A DNA stretch of 46,949 nt, taken from assembly GCA_903830725.1 (NCBI GenBank), contig CAIKVH010000027.1, forward strand, positions 1 through 46,949. Direction: 5' to 3'. Each line of letters begins with the position of its first letter. The first letter of the stretch is position 1. Made by a program: the position numbers and the translations under genes. Positions 17,618 to 26,344 of the stretch are shown here, in pieces. The notes under the pieces are model-generated. The model did not search any database. It had not been told where the DNA came from and saw nothing but the letters and a program-made list of their open reading frames with translations. Origin of the DNA: an uncultured Burkholderiales bacterium (lineage in GTDB: Bacteria; Pseudomonadota; Gammaproteobacteria; Burkholderiales; Burkholderiaceae_C).

Positions 17618-18628
17618 CTATTGTGATATCAATTGGGTTAAGAAATTACAGCAGTCCACTATAGATTCACGAGCCTCTGGGATAAAACGCCCCATTTTAA
17701 TGAATCCGTGCACAACACCCTTGTATACCTTGCAAGTCACTTGCTTGCCCTGGGCTTGAAGTTGCCGCGTTAATTCAAGTGCCTCATCCCTGAGCGGGTC
17801 ACACTGTGCAAGTCCAATCCAAGTTGGGGGCATCAACTTGAGATGAGATGATTGCAGGGCACTAAAGCGCCAGTCATATTGAGTCGATTTATTGTTCCCA
17901 TTATGATATAGCCCATAAAAGTACTCTATTGATTTTAGTTCGAGTAAATAGCCACTGGCATAGGCATGGAGGGAGTGCATGTCCTGGGTCGCAGAGCAAC
18001 CAGGGTAAAAGAGTATTTGTCCTTTGAACTTATATCCGTTAAGCACGGCTTGCTGCGCGCAGTAAAGACTTAGAGTTCCCCCAGCGCTGTCCCCACCTAC
18101 AAAGATGTGATTGGGGCAAATTTTAAGATCAGCTGCGTTTTTAAAGATCCATTCACTTGCTGACCATGCGTCGTTGTGCGCTGTTGGAAAAACAAACTCC
18201 GGAGCAAGTCGATACTCAACACTAATCACCATCATTTGCGAGCAAGCCGCAATTTCTTTACACAAAACGGCGTGCGTTTGAACACTTCCTATTGTGAAAC
18301 CGCCGCCGTGAAAATATACTAAGGCAGGTGAAAGACTTTCTAGTTTATGGTTTGACAGGACGCGAACTTTCCGGGGTCTCCAAACTTTAATAAAGATCCT
18401 GTAACCATCTAAGGCGCTAACTTGGTAATTGTCTTCAGTCTCCATCAAAGGACTTGGGACTTCCAATATGTCGGCTGCCCCTGCGTATTGTATTTTTGCT
18501 TTCTCAGCACTGAGTGTATGCAGAGCAGGCCGATTGGCTTTCCTTATGTTATCCATTACCAATTGCATGGCGGTGGTAAGTGGCGCAGGATCTTCGTCTT
18601 CAACACCAAGGGGTTTAAGTAAATGCAT
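17618..18628 (-). CDS. HSL-family alpha/beta hydrolase (esterase/lipase)
   Basis: Hormone-sensitive-lipase type carboxylesterase, cytoplasmic (no signal peptide). The oxyanion motif HGGG is in YFHGGGFTIGSV; the nucleophile elbow is GGDSAGGTLSL. The acid is in LAQCDPLRDEA and the catalytic His in GVVHGFIKMGRF, giving a complete Ser-Asp-His triad. The 336-residue length is normal. AGGGA lies upstream of ATG 18628 at suitable spacing. It is probably co-transcribed with the thioesterase-GNAT fusion and divergent from the alcohol dehydrogenase. Substrate unknown; short-chain esters are typical of the family. Confidence 0.93.
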   Translation of the reverse strand: MHLLKPLGVEDEDPAPLTTAMQLVMDNIRKANRPALHTLSAEKAKIQYAGAADILEVPSPLMETEDNYQVSALDGYRIFIKVWRPRKVRVLSNHKLESLSPALVYFHGGGFTIGSVQTHAVLCKEIAACSQMMVISVEYRLAPEFVFPTAHNDAWSASEWIFKNAADLKICPNHIFVGGDSAGGTLSLYCAQQAVLNGYKFKGQILFYPGCSATQDMHSLHAYASGYLLELKSIEYFYGLYHNGNNKSTQYDWRFSALQSSHLKLMPPTWIGLAQCDPLRDEALELTRQLQAQGKQVTCKVYKGVVHGFIKMGRFIPEARESIVDCCNFLTQLISQ

Positions 18629-18710
18629 ATCGCTATTTTCCCTTATTTCTTTAATGATTTTGAGCCATTTTGCTAGCTATACTGGTTATGAACTTGAAGC
18701 GAACAGATAC

Positions 18711-18750
18711 GTGTTCGTCCGTACTTGTCCGTATTTGTCCGTACTTGCCA
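18711..18750. repeat. Four tandem 10-bp repeats in the divergent promoter region
   Basis: GTGTTCGTCC, GTACTTGTCC, GTATTTGTCC and GTACTTGCCA lie head-to-tail with an exact 10-bp period, about one helical turn. They are centred between the divergent esterase (start 18628) and alcohol dehydrogenase (start 18790) genes. Every copy keeps G-T at its start and T-x-G/C-C-C near its end. This could be a multi-site operator or just slipped-strand expansion. Confidence 0.75.
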
Positions 18751-18789
18751 AAATCAAACAAAATTTAAAACTGAAAAAAGACTTTATCG

Positions 18790-19944
18790 ATGTCCAATAT
18801 TTTTTATATCACTCAAATTAATATCGATTTTGGCATTCTCTCTACGCTAAAAGAGGAATGTCAGAAATATGGAATCACCAAGCCCTTGATTATTACAGAT
18901 CAGGGTATCAAGAGCTCTGGGATATTAGATAAAGCATTAAAGCAAATCAACACTCTTAACGTCAGTGTTTTTGATCAAACGCCTTCTAATCCAACAGAGA
19001 AAGCGGTTAGAGCGGGCGTTAAAATTTGTTTAGACAATGGGTGCGACGGTTTAATTGCTTTGGGCGGAGGCTCATCGATTGATTGCGCTAAGGGTGTTGC
19101 AATTGCGGCAACGCACAGCGGTCCCCTTAAAACCTTCGCGACGATAGAGGGTGGCTCGCTCAAAATTACGGATAAAGTGCTTCCCTTGATCGCCATACCC
19201 ACCACAGCTGGTACGGGAAGCGAGGTTGCAAGAGGCGCAATATTAATCGTGGATGACGGGCGAAAACTAGGCTTTCACTCCTGGTTCTTGGTCCCCAAAG
19301 TTGCACTGCTCGATCCCGATTTAACCCTTGGACTTCCCCCACTGCTTACCGCGGCCACTGGCATGGACGCCATAGCCCATTGCATGGAAACCTTTATGGC
19401 CCCGAGCTTTAATCCCCCTGCGGACGGGATTGCACTAGAGGGATTGCTTCGCGGCTGGAAAAATATTGAGCAAGCAACTCACAACGGTAAAGACAAAGAG
19501 GCCAGACTGAATATGATGTGCGCATCAATGCACGGCGCAATGGCTTTTCAAAAAGGGCTAGGGTGTGTTCACTCCCTTAGCCACAGCTTAGGGGGGGTAA
19601 ATCCTGGGCTTCACCACGGTACGCTTAATGCCGTGTTCTTACCAGCTGTTGTGAGATTTAATAGCCATGCGCCTTCATTAATACAAGATGAGCGTCTCCA
19701 ACGAATGGCCGGAGCAATGGGATTGACTACTTCGTCGCATGCACAGGCGAGTATTGCGATTGCAAACGCTATTAAAGAGATGAATGTTTCTCTTGGCTTG
19801 CCCAGTGGTTTAGCCGCTATGGGGGTTAAACAAGAGTGGTTTCCAAAAATTATTGAGGGTGCAACTGCCGATCATTGTCATAAAACCAATCCCAGATTAG
19901 CAAGCGAATCCGATTACACTCAAATGCTATTGGAATCGATGTAG
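18790..19944 (+). CDS. Iron-containing alcohol dehydrogenase
   Basis: Group III (Fe-ADH) NAD(P)-dependent oxidoreductase interconverting an alcohol and an aldehyde, cytoplasmic. NAD site GLIALGGGSSIDCAKG, phosphate-binding PTTAGTGSE, and metal ligands in GMDAIAHCMETF and the His-rich CVHSLSHSLGGVNPGLHHG. The 384-residue length matches the family. ATG 18790 is preceded by GAAAAAAG-like purines. It lies alone on the plus strand, with tandem 10-bp repeats about 40 bases upstream. Substrate cannot be told from sequence; the nearby esterase suggests alcohols released from esters. Confidence 0.93.
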   Translation: MSNIFYITQINIDFGILSTLKEECQKYGITKPLIITDQGIKSSGILDKALKQINTLNVSVFDQTPSNPTEKAVRAGVKICLDNGCDGLIALGGGSSIDCAKGVAIAATHSGPLKTFATIEGGSLKITDKVLPLIAIPTTAGTGSEVARGAILIVDDGRKLGFHSWFLVPKVALLDPDLTLGLPPLLTAATGMDAIAHCMETFMAPSFNPPADGIALEGLLRGWKNIEQATHNGKDKEARLNMMCASMHGAMAFQKGLGCVHSLSHSLGGVNPGLHHGTLNAVFLPAVVRFNSHAPSLIQDERLQRMAGAMGLTTSSHAQASIAIANAIKEMNVSLGLPSGLAAMGVKQEWFPKIIEGATADHCHKTNPRLASESDYTQMLLESM

Positions 19945-19970
19945 TTTGCTGGTGTCGTCGACTGGTTAAT

Positions 19971-22900
19971 CTATGTTTTAGGTGTTTGATTAATCGTTTG
20001 ATTTGTACTTATGGTACTCAATGATGTATTCATACTGCCTGGATTTAGAACACTGCTGGCCAGGGCTTGAGTAGGCGTTAGAGAAGCCCCCGTTTGCACA
20101 GAGTTGTATTGTGATACCGATTGAGTTAGGGACTGCGCTAACGAATTGGTCAATGATTGTGTTGAGGCCTGACTTGCTGTCATCTGAGAATTAACTCCAG
20201 CATTTAGCGAAGAATTGCCCAAGGGGTTAGAGAGACCAGGCGAGTAAGCACTGAGTGCCGCGGTCAACTGAGCAGTGGAATTAAGTGTCCCGCTCGTTGA
20301 GGCTAGCCAAACATCGGCCATCTCATGTTTCTTTCCATCTGTAGTTGTGTAAGATGAGATCAATCCCACGGTGTTTCCGTTGTTACTTATATTTGCAACA
20401 GAAGCATTTAAATTTAAGGACGTAATGTTCAATTCTGCAAGCGTAAATAGCGTGCCTGTAGGCTTTGAATCATTTGTACCCGTATCTACCCAAACCTGTA
20501 GCTCATTAAATATTGGATCTGAAGCACTGATCTCGGTTGCTCCAGGAGTTGTAAATGCAGCTAGTGCTGCGAAACCATTTGCAGCTGTTTGCCCGTTAGG
20601 CATCACTGTGGCGGAGCCAAAGAGCTCAGATCCGTTTGTAATTGTCTTTGCACCGACTGGAACATGAACCAAGAAGCCTTCTCCGGGTGTGATCCATCCA
20701 ACATTTGAAGCTTGGCCAGTGTTACCTAAGTCAAAGGAAACGCCTGATTTACCGATCTGTTGTGTTTGTATACCAGGATCATTTCCGACTGAGGTGAGTA
20801 CATTGAATGCCTGTGAGCTTAGGCCCGCTACCGCTGCGGTGTTCAAAGCCTCAATACCGCTTAGATCCAATACCAACGGTGTGAGAGTTTTAAGATAAGC
20901 AGCCTCAGTCGTTGTGAAGGCAGCAAGTTGGTCTGTGCTCAATTTACCTAACTGAACATCACTAAACCCTGAAATGGCATTCGTACTTAACGCTGCAATC
21001 TCGCTGGTCGTAAACTGGCTCAATTGATTTGTGCTTAAAAAGGCAATTTGAGTTGAGGTTAAACCACTTATCTCAGTCGTACTAAGCGCAATTATTTGTG
21101 GACCTTTCAGGCTGCTTATTTGCTTGGAGGTCAAACTACCGAATTGACTTGCACTAAACGCGGACAGCGTAGCCGATTGCATCCCTGCCAGTTGTAATGT
21201 TGTAAGGCTCGCCATGCCATCACTCGTAATTGCATTCAACTCCGCTTGGCTTAACGAGTTGAGTTGTACAGATGATAGGGCTGCCAACTGCTTTGTCGTC
21301 ATGAGCGAAACTTGCTGCGTAGTTAGTCCAGTGATATTCGCATTAGTTAGTCCTGCCAGTTGTCCAGAACTTAAATACGGCAGGCTTAGTGTTGACAGTG
21401 CACTCACTTGAGCTGTGTTCATTGAACTCAGTTCTAGCGTACTTAAGCCAAGGATTTGAGAGCTAGAAAGGAGCCCAAATACCGATGTGCTTAGAGATTG
21501 AATCTGCGAGGAGGTAAACCCTCCAATTTGCTTGGAGGTAAGATAGGTAAACTGATCGGTCGATAGTAAACTGAGCTCCGCAGTCGTTAAACTAGCCAGT
21601 TGTCCCGTCGTAAGCGCAGCGATGCCCGTACTCGTTATTTGCTGAAGCACTGAGCTACTTAAAGCATTGAGTTGCAGGCTAGAGAGGCCGGCAATTTGTG
21701 AACTTGTTAGATTTTGTATGTCTATTGAGCTAATCTGATTGAGAGTGCTCGTGGTCAATCCGTTCAGGGCAGCAGGTGTTAAAAAGCCAATCTGGGAGCT
21801 TGTGATTAACTGTACCTGTGAGGTGCTAAGTCCAGCCATTGCGAGTGAGGATAACGCTTTTAACTGGGCCGAGCTGAGTAAACCAATCTCGACATCCGTT
21901 AAGGCAGCGACAAATTGGGACTGGAGGCCAGCGATCTGTTTTGAGGTGAGTTGAACAAAATCTTGAGTCGGGATGAGCCCAACGTTTGTTGTGCTAAGAA
22001 CTGCTAATTGCCCAGTCGTTAGTCCTTGAATCTGAAGGCTTGTTATTTGCGGAAAATTAGTGGTTGTCAAAGATGCGACTACATCTGTGCTGAGTGCCGA
22101 TATTTGTTTTGAAGTGAGTGCTTGGAATTGAGGTACCGTCAATTCGTTAACAATAGTGCTGCTTAATGATGCAATTAGTGCTGTTTGAAGCGACGCAACA
22201 CCACTAGTCGTAATCAGGCCGATGTTTGTGGTGCTTAGGCTTGCCAGTTGATCGCTGGAGAATCCCTGTAACTGGGCTGTGCTTAGAACTTTAAATTGTG
22301 AGGAATCAAGAGATTCCAATTGAAGTGTGGTGAGTCCAGCCAACTGTGTTGAGGTGATTCCGGCAAAAGCTGCAGGTGAGATCGCTGCCAGTCCATCTGT
22401 GGTGAATGTAGATAAGGCTGAGGGAGAAATGCCAGAGGCTTGTTTGGAAGTTAAAAGTGCGATATCAGCTGAGGGCAGTTGGTACCCTTGGTTGCTCAAG
22501 GAGTCCTCTAGGGCTCCAATTTGAGTGGAACTGAGTGCTGAAAACTGAGTCGGTGTTATTGCAGAAACTAGGGTGGTGCCCAGATTGCTTAACTGTGCTG
22601 TTGTGAGTGCTCCAATAGCGCTTGTGCTTATTTGCTGGAAACTTAGGGAACTTAATAAATTCAATTCAGTGTTCGTAAGACCCACAATTGCAGAAGAACT
22701 CAGCGCTCCAACTTGTAGCGGCGTAAGAGCACTAAATTCAGTGGATGTAAATGCGGCAATTTGATTACTGCTAATTCCCGCAATCGCGAGATTTGATAGA
22801 TTAGATACGACTGATGAGCTCAGCGAGGAGATTTGTGCGCTTGAGAGCCCTGGGAGTTGTGTAGGCAAAATTGCCGCTGCCTGCGCAGTCGTCAATGCAC

Positions 22901-25070
22901 TTACATTTGCAAGGATCAAACTCGACAATTGCGACGAACTAAACGCCGCAAACTGAGCCCCCGAGAGTTCACTCACCACTGCAGTCGAGAGCGCTTTGAC
23001 TTGGGCTGAACTTAAGCCAGAAATAAATGCACTTGATAGACCAGCCACAGCGCTGGTTGATATGGCGCTAATTTGAGCGTTGCTTACACCCGGGGCTGCG
23101 CCCGAGCCAATGCCTGCAAGTTGCGAGGAACTCAACACACTGAAATCTAGTGGAGTGAGTGCAGCCAATTGACCACTGGATAAATTCCCGATAGCAGAAC
23201 TTGATATTTGTTGCACCTCACTAGTACCCAATGCCTGGAGCTGAAGAGAACTAAGTCCGACAATTTGTGATGATGTGAGTGCGCTTGCCTGCGCTGTGGT
23301 CATGAACGCAATAGCTCCCGTTTTCAGAGCAGCGATCTGCTTGGAACTCATTTGTGCGACCTGATTGGCTGCAAGTAGTGCAAAGCTTTGAGCTTGCAGG
23401 CCAGCAATCTGGGGTACTGTAAGACCTGCAATGGCGGTACTTGAAATACCGTTTAGCTCTGCTTGGTTGAGCGAATTTAGTTGTAGCGTAGACAGGGCTG
23501 CAATTTGTTGTGTCCCCAACATGCCCATTTGTTGCGATGTAAAACCGTTAATATTTGCAGTCGTAAAACCTGCTATTTGCGAAGAGGTCAAATACGGTAG
23601 GCTGAGTGTTGACAGTGCTCCCACTTGAGTCGTACTCATGGCACCGAGTTCAAGCAGGCTTAAACCAGCGATTTGTGAACCCGTTATCAGTCCCACGGTG
23701 CTTGTACTGAGGGACTGTATCTGTATAGAGCTAAGTCCCTTTAGTTGCTTAGAGGTAAGGGAGGTGAACTGTGAAGTAGATAATTTACCTAGTTCAGAGG
23801 TGCTTAAACTCACTAACTGTCCAGTGGTGAGCGCAGCGATCCCGTCAGTCGTTATTTGTTGAAGTACGGAGCTGCTCAGCGCGTTAAGCAGTGAACTTGA
23901 CAAACCAACTATTTGTGAGCTTGTCAAATTTTGAATATCAATCGCACTAATTTTGTTAAGGGTGTTGGTGTTGAGGCCGTTCAAGGCAGCAGCCGTTAAG
24001 TATCCAATCTGAGAGCTTGTGATCGATTGAACCTGGGCAGTGGTTAGTCCGGCCATGGCAGCAGATGACAAAGCTTTAAGCTGAGCAGAACTCAACAGGC
24101 CGATCTCTGTCCCCGTCATTGCCGAAACAAATTGAGACTGAAGTCCAGCTATCTGTTGGGTGCTGAGTTGAACAAAATCTGCTGTTGGTATTAGCCCAAC
24201 ATTTGAAGTACTCAGTACCGCCAACTGCCCCGAGGTAAGTCCTTGGATCTGATTGCTTGCAATCGCCAAAATAGTGGTGCTACTTAAAGAGGAGACCGCT
24301 GAGGTGTTTAAGTACCCGATTTGTTTAGAGGTTAACGCTTGAAACTGGGTGTTTGTTAATTGCCCTAATGTAGTAGTGCTTAAGGAGGCTATTTGTGCAG
24401 AGCTTAAAACCAATAAATCGCTCTGGCTTAGACCTTGCAAAGCTGCAGTGCTTAAGTTGGATATTTGAGTTCCACTCAATCCCGGAATTTGTGCGGTCGT
24501 TAGTTGGCCTACCTGCACTTTGCTAAGAGTTGATACAACACTCGTACTTAGTCCCTGTATCTGAGAACTCAAAATACCCTCGAGTGCTTGGCCCGTTAGT
24601 GCATTAAATTGACTTGATGTCAAAGTAGCAAGCACCGCTGAGCTGAACCCTGGGGATTGTTTAGAGGTTAGCGCTGCGAGATCAGTTGTGCTTAGACTTT
24701 GCCCCTGTGCAAGCAAATTGCTCATCAATGAGGAAAACTGCGCAGAGGAGAGGGACGCAATCTGAGAGGTCGACAAGGATCCAATCTCAGTACTCGTCAT
24801 GTACCCAATTTGTGCGGTGCTTAAGCCAGCTAATGCGGATATTGAAATATTTTGAAAGTCCTCTCCGCTCAAAGACCTAATTTGTTGGGAGGTGAGCCCT
24901 TGTATACCTGTAGAGGTGAAGTACCCAAATTGTTGGGGGGTAAAAGCCGCCAATGCGCTCGTCGTAATCGCTGTCACCGCTGTCGAGGACAGCGAATTAA
25001 TTGCACTCGACGAGAGTTGACCAACACTCGCTGAGGTTAGGGAATTTACAACGCTATTAATATTAGCCAT
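19971..25070 (-). CDS. Giant octad-repeat protein with adhesin-like C-terminal domain
   Basis: A 1699-residue protein. Residues ~8-1396 are almost entirely eight-residue units of consensus L-[ST]-[ST]-x-Q-[IL]-x-x, for example LSTAQIGY, MTSTEIGS, LSTSQIAS, LSSAQFSS: roughly 170 units with rare phase breaks. Hydrophobic residues at positions 1 and 6 and Gln at 5 suggest a solenoid. Residues ~1397-1600 match the domain found at the end of large repeat adhesins (GVSFDLGNTGQASNVGWITP, ELFGSATVMPNGQTAANGF, NELQVWVDTG, LFTLAELNI). The last ~90 residues are Ser/Gln/Asn-rich. There is no N-terminal signal peptide, so if secreted it would need a C-terminal (type I) signal; no secretion genes are nearby. 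Function unknown. Confidence 0.9.
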   Translation of the reverse strand: MANINSVVNSLTSASVGQLSSSAINSLSSTAVTAITTSALAAFTPQQFGYFTSTGIQGLTSQQIRSLSGEDFQNISISALAGLSTAQIGYMTSTEIGSLSTSQIASLSSAQFSSLMSNLLAQGQSLSTTDLAALTSKQSPGFSSAVLATLTSSQFNALTGQALEGILSSQIQGLSTSVVSTLSKVQVGQLTTAQIPGLSGTQISNLSTAALQGLSQSDLLVLSSAQIASLSTTTLGQLTNTQFQALTSKQIGYLNTSAVSSLSSTTILAIASNQIQGLTSGQLAVLSTSNVGLIPTADFVQLSTQQIAGLQSQFVSAMTGTEIGLLSSAQLKALSSAAMAGLTTAQVQSITSSQIGYLTAAALNGLNTNTLNKISAIDIQNLTSSQIVGLSSSLLNALSSSVLQQITTDGIAALTTGQLVSLSTSELGKLSTSQFTSLTSKQLKGLSSIQIQSLSTSTVGLITGSQIAGLSLLELGAMSTTQVGALSTLSLPYLTSSQIAGFTTANINGFTSQQMGMLGTQQIAALSTLQLNSLNQAELNGISSTAIAGLTVPQIAGLQAQSFALLAANQVAQMSSKQIAALKTGAIAFMTTAQASALTSSQIVGLSSLQLQALGTSEVQQISSSAIGNLSSGQLAALTPLDFSVLSSSQLAGIGSGAAPGVSNAQISAISTSAVAGLSSAFISGLSSAQVKALSTAVVSELSGAQFAAFSSSQLSSLILANVSALTTAQAAAILPTQLPGLSSAQISSLSSSVVSNLSNLAIAGISSNQIAAFTSTEFSALTPLQVGALSSSAIVGLTNTELNLLSSLSFQQISTSAIGALTTAQLSNLGTTLVSAITPTQFSALSSTQIGALEDSLSNQGYQLPSADIALLTSKQASGISPSALSTFTTDGLAAISPAAFAGITSTQLAGLTTLQLESLDSSQFKVLSTAQLQGFSSDQLASLSTTNIGLITTSGVASLQTALIASLSSTIVNELTVPQFQALTSKQISALSTDVVASLTTTNFPQITSLQIQGLTTGQLAVLSTTNVGLIPTQDFVQLTSKQIAGLQSQFVAALTDVEIGLLSSAQLKALSSLAMAGLSTSQVQLITSSQIGFLTPAALNGLTTSTLNQISSIDIQNLTSSQIAGLSSLQLNALSSSVLQQITSTGIAALTTGQLASLTTAELSLLSTDQFTYLTSKQIGGFTSSQIQSLSTSVFGLLSSSQILGLSTLELSSMNTAQVSALSTLSLPYLSSGQLAGLTNANITGLTTQQVSLMTTKQLAALSSVQLNSLSQAELNAITSDGMASLTTLQLAGMQSATLSAFSASQFGSLTSKQISSLKGPQIIALSTTEISGLTSTQIAFLSTNQLSQFTTSEIAALSTNAISGFSDVQLGKLSTDQLAAFTTTEAAYLKTLTPLVLDLSGIEALNTAAVAGLSSQAFNVLTSVGNDPGIQTQQIGKSGVSFDLGNTGQASNVGWITPGEGFLVHVPVGAKTITNGSELFGSATVMPNGQTAANGFAALAAFTTPGATEISASDPIFNELQVWVDTGTNDSKPTGTLFTLAELNITSLNLNASVANISNNGNTVGLISSYTTTDGKKHEMADVWLASTSGTLNSTAQLTAALSAYSPGLSNPLGNSSLNAGVNSQMTASQASTQSLTNSLAQSLTQSVSQYNSVQTGASLTPTQALASSVLNPGSMNTSLSTISTNQTINQTPKT
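21129..22511 (-). repeat. Second copy of a ~460-residue duplication inside the octad-repeat gene
   Basis: Encodes residues ~854-1315 and aligns with residues ~115-575 at a fixed offset of 739 codons (2217 bp). Both share an 11-residue phase break (LEDSLSNQGYQ here), then GQLAVLSTTNVGLIPT, DFVQL, IDIQNLTSSQI and LSTLSLPYLSS in the same order. Confidence 0.75.
23346..24728 (-). repeat. First copy of the ~460-residue duplication inside the octad-repeat gene
   Basis: Encodes residues ~115-575, beginning at the 11-residue break LMSNLLAQGQS and containing GQLAVLSTSNVGLIPT, DFVQL, IDIQNLTSSQI and LSTLSLPYLTS. Fixed offset of 2217 bp from the other copy; for example AACAAAATCT at 24171 and 21954. 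Confidence 0.75.
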
Positions 25071-25145
25071 GTGCTTTGTTCTTTGGTTGCTTTGTAGACG
25101 TTTTTCATGCGCAATAGATCACGATAGGGTAATCGACTCAGAAAC

Positions 25146-25174
25146 TGTATACTTGATTTAAAGAGCTGAATTAA
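25146..25174 (-). promoter_or_regulatory. Possible promoter of the octad-repeat gene
   Basis: Read on the minus strand, TTAATT (25169-25174) and TATACA (25146-25151) are 17 bases apart, about 75 bases before the ATG at 25070. The -35 element is weak, so this is a low-confidence candidate. Confidence 0.3.
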
Positions 25175-25202
25175 TTGAGAGCTAGTCCTATAATTCTCTC
25201 TT

Positions 25203-25242
25203 TTAATACAAATTTACAATAATATTAGTATATTTGTATTAA
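25203..25242 (-). other. 11-bp inverted repeat between ygfZ and the octad-repeat gene
   Basis: TTAATACAAAT (25203-25213) and ATTTGTATTAA (25232-25242) are perfect arms around an 18-nt AT-rich loop, 19 bases after the ygfZ stop. No T-run follows on the minus strand, so it may be a weak terminator of ygfZ or a regulatory site upstream of the repeat gene. Confidence 0.4.
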
Positions 25243-25261
25243 TAAATATCGATCGTATTTT

Positions 25262-26272
25262 CTAAAGATCATCTCTTAATAGATACGGCAGAGGAAGAAT
25301 TTCAATCTTAGATTCACTGCTAATCGTTTGTATTTTCGAGGATGTATCGGATGCGCTCAAAAGCATGCTGGCAAACCCGTAATAAATGCCGTCTTGGAGC
25401 GATGAACGCACGACTTGACCACACGGTTGTTCAGGGTCTGCGTTAATAAATAGTTCTTCGCCGTCCCGCAAATTTTGTTTAGAAGCTATCAAAAAACCTC
25501 TACGCTTGATAGTGCCCCTAAATTGACTTCTGGCTACGATCTCCTGTCCTGGATAGCACCCCTTTTGGAAATGAACACCACCCACGGACTCGTAGTTGAT
25601 CATTTGAGGAACAAAAGATTCAAATGTGGGTAGTCCAATCATGCATACTCCGCTCATGATTTCAGACAGTATCCACGCTGATTCGGGAACGAAAGAATTC
25701 GTATGAAAATTAGTGGAAGTAGGACAAAGGGCTATAAATCTTTTAAGCCCAAGGCTGGGATAAAGGGTTATCCAGTGCACTGTTCCTTGATCAGAGGCTA
25801 ACGAGGTGTGTTCCCAGGGAGAAGCGTCCTGCGTTACAGGGCCAAGCATTTGATTGAATTGAGTTTCTTGACCAATAACGCCGAAAATATTGAAATCATG
25901 GCTGGCGTCCAACACCTTCACCTTAGCTCGAAGAACAAACATAGACAAACGTTTAACGGTTTGAGCTATCAGATCGGACGAGCAAATTAATAGGACTTCA
26001 GTTGGGGAGTTTTTAATTCCAATAAAGCTGGCCTGAATTCGACCTTTTGCATTGCAAAAACTACAAAATCTTGCTTTTGCGTCATTCAGATTTAAAAAAT
26101 CTTGTGTAAGTTGGTTATGTAAGAAACTCAACGCTTCTTCGCCGTTGACGCGAATTACTCCATAGGACTTAAGTTGAGCCACGCCTTGCGGTAATTTAGG
26201 AAAATGACTAACTTCGCCGGTTCCAAGGACCTCAGGCAAATTAGGTTTATCTGATAAAAGGGATTTGTTCAT
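25262..26272 (-). CDS. ygfZ: YgfZ/GcvT-domain folate-binding protein (iron-sulfur cluster repair)
   Basis: YgfZ uses tetrahydrofolate to support assembly or repair of certain [4Fe-4S] enzymes. The hallmark motif with its conserved Cys is present as VHFQKGCYPGQEIVARSQFR. The N-terminal GcvT-like part has GVIRVNGEEALSFLHNQLTQ. I chose the ATG at 26272 (336 residues; MNKSLLSDKPNLPEV). Starting at 26305 would overlap the divergent mltG region and add eleven residues. It is divergent from mltG, the arrangement common in Burkholderiales. Relation to the downstream repeat gene appears incidental. Confidence 0.93.
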   Translation of the reverse strand: MNKSLLSDKPNLPEVLGTGEVSHFPKLPQGVAQLKSYGVIRVNGEEALSFLHNQLTQDFLNLNDAKARFCSFCNAKGRIQASFIGIKNSPTEVLLICSSDLIAQTVKRLSMFVLRAKVKVLDASHDFNIFGVIGQETQFNQMLGPVTQDASPWEHTSLASDQGTVHWITLYPSLGLKRFIALCPTSTNFHTNSFVPESAWILSEIMSGVCMIGLPTFESFVPQMINYESVGGVHFQKGCYPGQEIVARSQFRGTIKRRGFLIASKQNLRDGEELFINADPEQPCGQVVRSSLQDGIYYGFASMLLSASDTSSKIQTISSESKIEILPLPYLLRDDL

Positions 26273-26344
26273 TAGGGTCAACCACTTAGGTGTTTGGATT
26301 ATCATATATCCTTAATTCTTTGGAAAAGACAAGGGTTTAAAAAA

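Noticed and set aside
20371-25034. Many open frames on the plus strand across the octad-repeat gene
   Set aside because: They are antisense shadows created by the repeated codons of the minus-strand gene and lack domain logic or ribosome-binding sites.
19971-25070. The repeated DNA as a CRISPR array or satellite
   Set aside because: Units are 24 bp, degenerate at synonymous positions and keep one reading frame for 1699 codons. There are no spacers of uniform size.
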